From contig OZ038381.1 in NCBI GenBank assembly GCA_964036045.1, positions 135,004,306-135,068,305 of the forward strand: a stretch of DNA of 64,000 nucleotides. The letters run 5' to 3'. Under the pieces are notes generated by a model that had not been told where the DNA came from, ran no database searches, and worked only from the letters and a program-made list of their open reading frames with translations. The translations under genes were made by a program, and so were the position numbers. Position 1 is the first letter of the stretch, and the number at the start of each line of letters is the position of its first letter. Positions 57,501 through 64,000 of the stretch are shown here, in pieces. The DNA is from Eutreptiella sp. 'Long Island Sound 2002'. Its lineage: Eukaryota; Euglenozoa; Euglenophyceae; Eutreptiales; Eutreptiaceae.

Positions 57501-57649
57501 TAGGAAGCCGGACGCCGTGGTGGCCGTGATGCCAGTGGCAAGTTCGCCGCGGCGTTCCCCACGGCGTCTAGCCATGTGTAAACAAAAACAAAGAGTCCGC
57601 AACGTCGCTGCAACGGTATGGCGCACGCGAGCACGCGCCCACACCCACA
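57501..57649. other. Spacer between tandem arrays
   Basis: Short GC-rich sequence with no recognised feature. Confidence 0.3.
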
Positions 57650-59294
57650 CCACACACACCACGCAACACACCGAGCACGCACACCGGTGAACAGGAGCCA
57701 CGTGGCCCAGGACACCGCACACACCACACAACACACCGCACAAGCACATCGCTGAACCGGAGCCAAGCGGCCCAGGACACCGCCCACACAACACCACAAA
57801 CCGGGCGTGGGCACCGGTGAACAGGGGCCGGGAGGCCCAGGACACCGCACACGCAACACCGCACACCGGACACCACGCACACCGCAACACACCGCGACAC
57901 CGGAGAACACAAACCAAGTGTCCCAGGACACCACACACACAACACAACACACGCCGCGCGAGCACACCAGCACAAAAGGGCCAAAAGGCCCAGGAGACCA
58001 CACACACGACACCGCACACAGAGCGGACACGCCGTAGGACAGGAGCCAAGAAGCCCAGAACGCGGCACAAACGACACAACACAACGAGCACGCGCACCAG
58101 AGAACAGGAGCCAAGAGGCCCAGGACACCGCACAGACAACACCGCACACAAAGCGTGGACACCGGTGAACCGGAGCCAAGGGGCCCAGGACGCCGTATAC
58201 ACGACACAACACACCGGAGCAGGCACACAGGTGAACAGGAGCCAAGCGGCCCAGGACACGGCGCACACAACGCCACACACAGAGCGTGCGCACCGGTGAA
58301 CAGGAGCCAGGAGGCCCAGGACACCGTACACGCAACACCACACACAGAGCGTGCACACCAGTGAACAGGAGCCAGGAGGCCCAGGACACCGTACACGCAA
58401 CACCACACACAGAGCGTGCACACCGGTGAACAGGAGCCAGGAGGCCCAGGACACCGTACACGCAACACCACACACAGAGCGTGCACACCGGTGAACAGGA
58501 GCCAGGAGGCCCAGGACACCGTACACGCAACACCACACACAGAGCGTGCACACCAGTGAACAGGAGCCAGGAGGCCCAGGACGCCGTACACGCAACACCA
58601 CACACAGAGCGTGCACACCGGTGAACAGGAGCCAGGAGGCCCAGGACACCGTACGCGCAACACCACACACAGAGCCTGCACACCGGTGAACAGGAGCCAA
58701 GCGGCCCAGGACGCCGTACACGCAACACCACACACAGAGCGTGCACACCGGTGAACAGGAGCCAGGAGGCCCAGGACACCGTACACGCAACACCACACAC
58801 AGAGCGTGCACACCGGTGAACAGGAGCCAGGAGGCCCAGGACACCGTACACGCAACACCACACACAGAGCGTACACACCGGTGAACAGGAGCCAGGAGGC
58901 CCAGGACACCGTACACGCAACACCACGCACAGAGCGTGCACACCGGTGAACAGGAGCCAGGAGGCCCAGGACACCGTACACGCAACACCACACACAGAGC
59001 GTGCACACCGGTGAACAGGAGCCAGGAGGCGCAGGACACCGTACACGCAACACCACACACAGAGCGTACACACCGGTGAACAGGAGCCAGGAGGCCCAGG
59101 AAACGGTACACGCAACACCACGCACAGAGCGTGCACACCGGTGAACAGGAGCCAGGAGGCCCAGGACACCGTACACACAACACCACACACAGAGCGTGCA
59201 CACCGGTGAACAGGAGCCAGGAGGCCCAGGACACCGTACACACAACACCACACACAGAGCGTGCACACCGGTGAACAGGAGCCAGGAGGCCCAG
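57650..59294 (-). repeat. 65-bp minisatellite array, left arm
   Basis: About 25 units of 65 bp with the core GTGAACAGGAGCCAGGAGG and GCCCAGGACACCGTACACGC. Units near 57650-58280 are divergent, while those from 58280 to 59294 are nearly identical. On the minus strand the unit has no stop codon in any frame, and since 65 is not a multiple of three, all three minus frames stay open for over 600 codons. The reading frames are a by-product of the repeat. Confidence 0.95.
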
Positions 59295-59635
59295 GTTGCT
59301 CGGGCGTGCTGTTGCGCAGGTGCGGGGACACACCCTCTCTCTGGCGGGCCCGTTTGGCTCCATGGCGGGCCCTGTTGGCGTCCGGCTGCAGCCCGGTGCA
59401 CGGCAGAGGGGTGTTTGTACGTTGGGGGGGGGGGGTTTGGTTCCTCTCCCCTCCCATTCCCCGCCTTGTCCCTCTGTCCCTTTTCGCCGGCCTGCCCTGC
59501 CTGCCTACCCTCTTCGCACCCGCTGGGTTGGCCTTGGCTGGACGGCTGGTCTTGGTGGTCTGACATGGTGTTTCTTTCCTGCAGGGCGGCGTGGGCTGGT
59601 TTCGTTTTGGGGGCGGGTTGCTCGTGTGGTGTGCC
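59295..59635. other. Spacer at the centre of the inverted minisatellite
   Basis: 341 bp of non-repeat sequence, G/C-rich, with a G run at about 59427-59436 and a C/T-rich stretch ending TTCTTTCCTGCAG (59571-59583) that looks like a 3' splice site. No ORF with its own identity. Confidence 0.5.
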
Positions 59636-61277
59636 GTGCCGCGTGTACGGTGTCCTGGGCCTCCTGGCTCCTGTTCACCAGCGTGCATGCCCTGTGTGCG
59701 GTGTTGCGTGTGCGGTGTCCTGGGCCGCTTGGCTCCTGTTCACCAGTGTGCAGGCTCTGTGTGTGGTGTTGTGTGTACGGTGTCCTGGGCATCCTGGCTC
59801 CTGTTCACCGGTGTGCACGCTCTTTGTGTGGTGTTGCGTGTACGGTGTCCTGGGCCTCCTGGCTCCTGTTCACCGGTACGCACGCTCTGTGCGTGGTGTT
59901 GTGTGTACGGTGTCCTGGGCCTCCTGGCTCCTGTTCACCGGTGTGCACGCTCTGTGTGTGGTGTTGCGTGTACGGTGTCCTGGGCCTCCTGGCTCCTGTT
60001 CACCGGTGTGCACGCTCTGTGTGTGGTGTTGCGTGTACGGCGTCCTGGGCCTTCTGGCCTCTGTTCACCGGTGTGCACGCTCTGTGTGTGGTGTTGCGTG
60101 TACGGTGTCCTGGGCCTCCTGGCTCCTGTTCACCGCTGCGCACGCTCTGTGTGTGGTGTTGCGTGTACGGCGTCCTGGGCCTCCTGGCTCCTGTTCACCG
60201 GTGTGCACGCTCTGTGTGTGGTGTTGTGTGTACGGTGTCCTGGGCCTCCTGGCTCCTGTTCACCGGTGTGCACGCTCTGTGTGTGGTGTTGCGTGTGCGG
60301 CGTCCTGGGCCTCCTGGCTCCTGTTCACCGGTGTGCACGCTCTGTGCATGGTGTTGTGTGTACGGTGTCCTGGGCCTCCTGGCTCCTGTTCACCGGTGTG
60401 CACGCTCTGTGTGTGGTGTTGCGTGTACGGCGTCCTGCACCTCCTGGCTCCTGTTCACCGGTGTGCACGCTCTGTGTGTGGTGTTGCGTGTACGGTGTCC
60501 TGGGCCTCCTGGCTCCTGTTCACCGGTGTGCACGCTCTGTGCGTGGTGTTGTGTGTACGGTGTCCTGGGCCTGCTGGCTCCTGTTCACCGGTGTGCACGC
60601 TCTGTGTGTGGTGTTGTGTGTACGGTGTCCTGGGCCTCCTGGCTCCTGTTCACCGGTGTGCACGCTCTGTGCGTGGTGTTGCGTGTACGGTGTCCTGGGC
60701 CTGCTGGCTCCTGTTCACCGCTGCGCACGCTCTGTCTGTGGTGTTGCGTGTACGGCGTCCTGGGCCTCCTGGCTCCTGTTCACCGGTGTGCACGCTCTGT
60801 GTGTGGTGTTGCGTGTATGGTGTCCTGGGCCTCCTGGCTCCTGTTCACCGATGCGCACGCTCTGTGTGTGGTGTTGCATGTACGGCGTCCTGGGCCGCTT
60901 GGCTCCTGTTCAGCGGTGTGCACGCTCTGTGTGTGGTGTTGCGTGTATGGTGTCCTGGGCCTTCTGGCTCCTGTTCACCGGTGTGCACGCTCTGTGCGTG
61001 GTGTTGCGTGTACGGTGTCCTGGGCCTGCTGGCTCCTGTTCACCGCTGCGCACGCTGTGTCTGTGGTGTTGCGTGTACGGCGTCCTGGGCCTCCTGGCTC
61101 CTGTTCACCGGTGTGCACGCTCTGTGTGTGGTGTTGCGTGTATGGTGTCCTGGGCCGCTTGGCTCCTGTTCACCGGTGTGCACGCTCTGTGTGTGGTGTT
61201 GCGTGTATGGTGTCCTGGGCCTTCTGGCTCCTGTTCACCGGTGTGCACGCTCTGTGTGTGGTGTTGCGTGTACGGTG
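59636..61277 (+). repeat. 65-bp minisatellite array, right arm
   Basis: About 25 units of the same 65-bp repeat in the opposite orientation (GTGTGCACGCTCTG, GTCCTGGGCCTCCTGG). It includes a local higher-order repeat of five units: the CTGCTGGCTC variant recurs at 60701 and 61026, 325 bp apart. All three plus frames are open for the same trivial reason as in the left arm. Confidence 0.95.
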
Positions 61278-61429
61278 CCACAAGCAGGACAAGCAGGGCA
61301 CACACGCAGCACCGCACGCCAGCATGCACCACGGCACAAAACACGACGTCAGCACGGCAAACACCCACGCCCGACGACGAACGAGCCGCCAAGAACAAGT
61401 CCAAGCCCCGCAGTCACCACAGCGCAACA
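61278..61429. other. Spacer between 65-bp and 64-bp arrays
   Basis: A/C-rich sequence without an identifiable feature. Confidence 0.3.
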
Positions 61430-61917
61430 GCAGCCGTCCGGATGGACGTGTGTGCGCCCGGCAGGGTACCCAACCCCTGCCGGCTACGAAACAGCCGCCG
61501 TCCGGACGGACGTGTGTGCGCCCGGCAGTGAACCCAGCCCCTGCCGGCTACGAACCAGCCGCCGTCCGGATGGACGTGTGTGCGCCCGGCAGTGAACCCA
61601 GCCCCTGCCGGCTACGACACAGCCGCCGTCCGGATGGACGTGTGTGCGCCCGGCAGTGAACCCAGCCCCTGCCGGCTACAAAACAGCCGCCGTCCGGATG
61701 GACGTATGTGCGCCTGGCAGTGAACCCAGCCCCTGCCGGCTACGAAACAGCCGCCGTCCGGACGGACGTGTGCGCGCCCGGCAGTGAACCCAGCCCCTGC
61801 CGGCTATGAAACAGCCGCCGTCCGGAGGGACGTGTGAGCGCCCGGCAGTGAACCCAGCCCCTGCCGGCTACGGAACAGCCGCCGTCCCGAGGGACGCGTG
61901 AGCACCCGGCGGGCACG
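61430..61917. repeat. 64-bp tandem repeat
   Basis: GCCGTCCGG recurs at 61433, 61497, 61561, 61625, 61689, 61753, 61817 and (as GCCGTCCCGA) 61881, exactly 64 bp apart: eight units. The unit contains TGCGCCCGGCAGTGAACCC and CCCCTGCCGGCTAC. The last unit is the most diverged. Confidence 0.95.
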
Positions 61918-63472
61918 CACTGCCTGCCGGACGGGCTACCGGAGCACCGGGCCCGCGCCACTCGGAGGGGTGAGTGCTCAGTTATCGCAAACCACACGCC
62001 CAACGGTACCACACCAACACCACCCGCAATGACACACCAACGCCACCACCATACACGCCCACCCGCCACCACACACCCAAGGCCCATCATCAGGGCCGCC
62101 CACCGACACCACGACCACCGAGCAGTCCAGCCACAACCACCACCACCACCCAGCCCACACCGGCCCGACCACACCCGCCACCAGCCGGCCACACACGTCA
62201 GAGAACCCACCACGGCCGCCCTCACCGTCATCAGAGGCGCCAGCGGCGCCACTACCCGTAGCATCACCCACAACAACCCCCCCCGCCATGGACGCCGCTT
62301 ACGTCACCATCACCCGTGGCAACGCCTACAACACCCATCGCCATCGGCATCACCAGCGACGCCACCACCCACAGCACTCCCCACCGTCGGCGCCACCGGC
62401 ATCCCAATCGCCCGTTGCACCATATGCAACACCCTCGCCACCGGCACCATCAGCCTCGCAAACGCCCGTCTCCCGCAACACCCTCCCCCGCCGTCGGCAT
62501 CACCAACAACACCAGCACCCGACCCACCACCTGCGGCACCGACGCCACCATCGCCCGTTGCACCAACGGCAACCCCCCCTCCAGCCCCCCACCACCCGTT
62601 CCCAGCGCGTCACCTACGGCACACACCGTCCTCACCGTCACCCGGTGCATCGCCTGCGTCACCCTGACCATCGGCACCACCGACGACACCACCGTGCACA
62701 ACACCCCCAGCACCACCCTACGCAAGGACAGTACCAGCGGCGCCACCAGCCGGCACACCACCTGCAACACCCACATCAACATCGCCACCACCCATGACAT
62801 CACCCGCAGCGCCCTCACCATCGACGTCACCTGCAGCACCCTCACCGCCGACATCACCAGTTACGCCACCACCCACTGCACCACCTACAGCGACCACCGG
62901 GGCCGCAGGCCCCCCCCCAGCGCCCGCCCTGTCACCTATGACACCATCAGCGTCACCAACCCCGTCGCCGCCCGGCGCATCACCTGAAGCACCCGCGCCA
63001 ACAACACCAACCCGTTTCGACGCCTACAGCACCCCCCCCGTAGGCATCACCAACATCTCCTCTACCCATTGCATCGCCCACAGTGCCCCAGCCCAACCCA
63101 CCGCGCCTGCGGCGCACACATACCCGACACCCACACAAACCAGCCAGGCCCACACTGCCCACCACCCCATCAGCCCACGCCATGAACACACCCACACGCG
63201 CGCCCGCGCCCGGCCACGCCACCCAGGCGCTACCCAGGAGCCGCGACCACCCACGCAAGCGCCACGCCACCACAGCCGCCAACCACCCGCCGTCAGCACG
63301 TCCCGGACCGGCGCCCTGGAAACCGGAAGCCTTGGGGCCGGCGCACACACAGGGAACCCAGAGCGCGACAGCCACCCGACCCCCGTCCCCCACGGCACCC
63401 ACGCCCACACCAGCACCGGCACCGGCACACACCCACACCCACGCAAAGCACAAAAAACGCCGCAACCAAGCC
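61918..63472. repeat. C/A-rich low-complexity region
   Basis: Rich in CACC, CATC and GCC on the plus strand, with loosely repeated phrases such as CATCACC and GCCACCACC but no fixed period. Long Pro/Thr/His ORFs in several overlapping frames reflect composition and are not called as genes. Confidence 0.6.
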
Positions 63473-63500
63473 GCCCCAAAAAAAAAAAAAAAAAAAAAAA
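63473..63500 (+). other. Poly(A) tract
   Basis: An uninterrupted run of about 22 A at the end of the C/A-rich region, then A-rich sequence (to about 63525), then the minisatellite. The order (C/A-rich strand, poly(A), minisatellite) mirrors the minus strand at the left end of the window. Confidence 0.5.
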
Positions 63501-63607
63501 CAAAGCAAAACAAGCAAGCAAAAAGGGAGGAGCAAGGGAAGGCAGAGGAAGAGACCGCGGGGAGAGCAGAAGGCAAACACGCAGGCCCACACACGCGCGC
63601 CCCCCCC

Positions 63608-64000
63608 CTCAGCCAGGCCCGGGACACCGGGCACGCAAAGCAACACACCTAGCGAGCGCGCCGGTGAACAGGAGCCAAGTGGCCCAGGACACCGCACACG
63701 CAACACAACACACCCAGCGGGCACACCCGTGAGCGGGGGCCAAGGGGCCCAGGACGCCAAACACGCAACACAACACAACGAGCGGACACACCGGTGAACA
63801 GGAGCCAGGAGGCCCAGGACGCCGTACACGCAACACAACAAACCGCGCGGGCACACCGGTGAACAGGAGCCAAGTGGCCCAGGACACCGCACACGCAAAG
63901 CAACACACCGAGCGGGCGCACCGGTGAACAGGAGCCAAGTGGCCCGGGACACCGCACACACAACACGACACACCCAGCGGGCGCACCGACGAACGGGAGC
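63608..64000 (-). repeat. 65-bp minisatellite, diverged copies
   Basis: About six units with CGGTGAACAGGAGCC and GGCCCAGGACACC, in the orientation of the left arm at 57650-59294 but more diverged. The array runs off the window. Confidence 0.85.

Noticed and set aside
59571-59583. Splice acceptor in the minisatellite spacer (TTCTTTCCTGCAG)
   Set aside because: No matching donor, exon or protein could be identified, so the motif alone is not evidence of a gene.
57332-61659. Very long cysteine-rich ORFs (600-800 codons) in all three frames over the minisatellite arrays
   Set aside because: The 65-bp unit happens to lack stop codons on one strand, and its length is not a multiple of three, so all three frames open automatically. 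Six such frames in mirror image are not six genes.
61918-63472. Pro/Thr/His-rich proteins in the C/A-rich region
   Set aside because: Long ORFs exist in several overlapping frames on both strands and have no domain-like segments, as expected from composition.
1-64000. CRISPR arrays, or telomere arrays of TTAGGG or TTTAGGG type
   Set aside because: The tandem arrays have no spacer-repeat alternation, and only isolated TAGGG words were seen in LTRs, without tandem repetition.

Overview
The window is eukaryotic and made almost entirely of repeats: two families of chromodomain-bearing Ty3/gypsy LTR retrotransposons (called A and B here), fragments of GC-rich minus-strand coding sequence including a probable LINE ORF2 tail, and several short-period tandem repeat arrays. 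No intact single-copy host gene, rRNA gene, bona fide tRNA gene or CRISPR array was found. The GC-rich codon use, minisatellites and poly(A)-ended sequence look like a subtelomeric or otherwise heterochromatic region of a GC-rich microbial eukaryote, possibly an alga. This is an inference; the sequence has no telomere array and no taxon marker.

1-3383 is GC-rich: a minisatellite fragment, an A-rich tail (minus strand), then three minus-strand ORF modules of unknown function (Z, Y, and part of X). 3384-29798 is a nested pair of family A elements. The outer element has 2370-bp LTRs (3384-5753 and 27429-29798) flanked by CCCC on both sides, and it splits module X. Its gag (5974-8775) and pol (22014-27034) are separated by an inner element (8809-22003) with its own 2357-bp LTRs and a nearly complete gag-pol. 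The inner right LTR is followed by 10 nt that copy the primer binding site. 29803-33305 continues the GC-rich minus-strand ORF region and ends in the probable LINE ORF2 tail.

33306-37213 is a patchwork of LTR pieces: an inverted family B LTR end, a decayed family A LTR, and a truncated B LTR joined head to tail to the next one. 37217-56480 holds two minus-strand family B elements in tandem (B2-LTR-B1-LTR) that share a middle LTR. Both carry scattered stops and frameshifts. B2 has lost nearly all of its upstream LTR and carries a 45-nt poly(A)-tailed micro-insertion.

56481-64000 is non-coding and repetitive: an ~83-bp tandem repeat, two 65-bp minisatellite arrays of ~25 units facing each other as a large inverted repeat around a 341-bp spacer, a 64-bp tandem repeat, a long C/A-rich low-complexity stretch ending in poly(A), and a further copy of the 65-bp minisatellite.

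In both families gag (matrix/capsid region and zinc knuckle) is followed in the same frame by pol. One amber codon separates them, conserved in both available copies of each family while other disruptions are copy-specific. Pol runs protease, Dam-like methyltransferase segment, RT, RNase H, integrase, chromodomain. The extra segment between protease and RT keeps an NPPF motif in family B but not in family A. All copies appear inactivated, although some frame breaks fall in homopolymers and could be sequencing errors.
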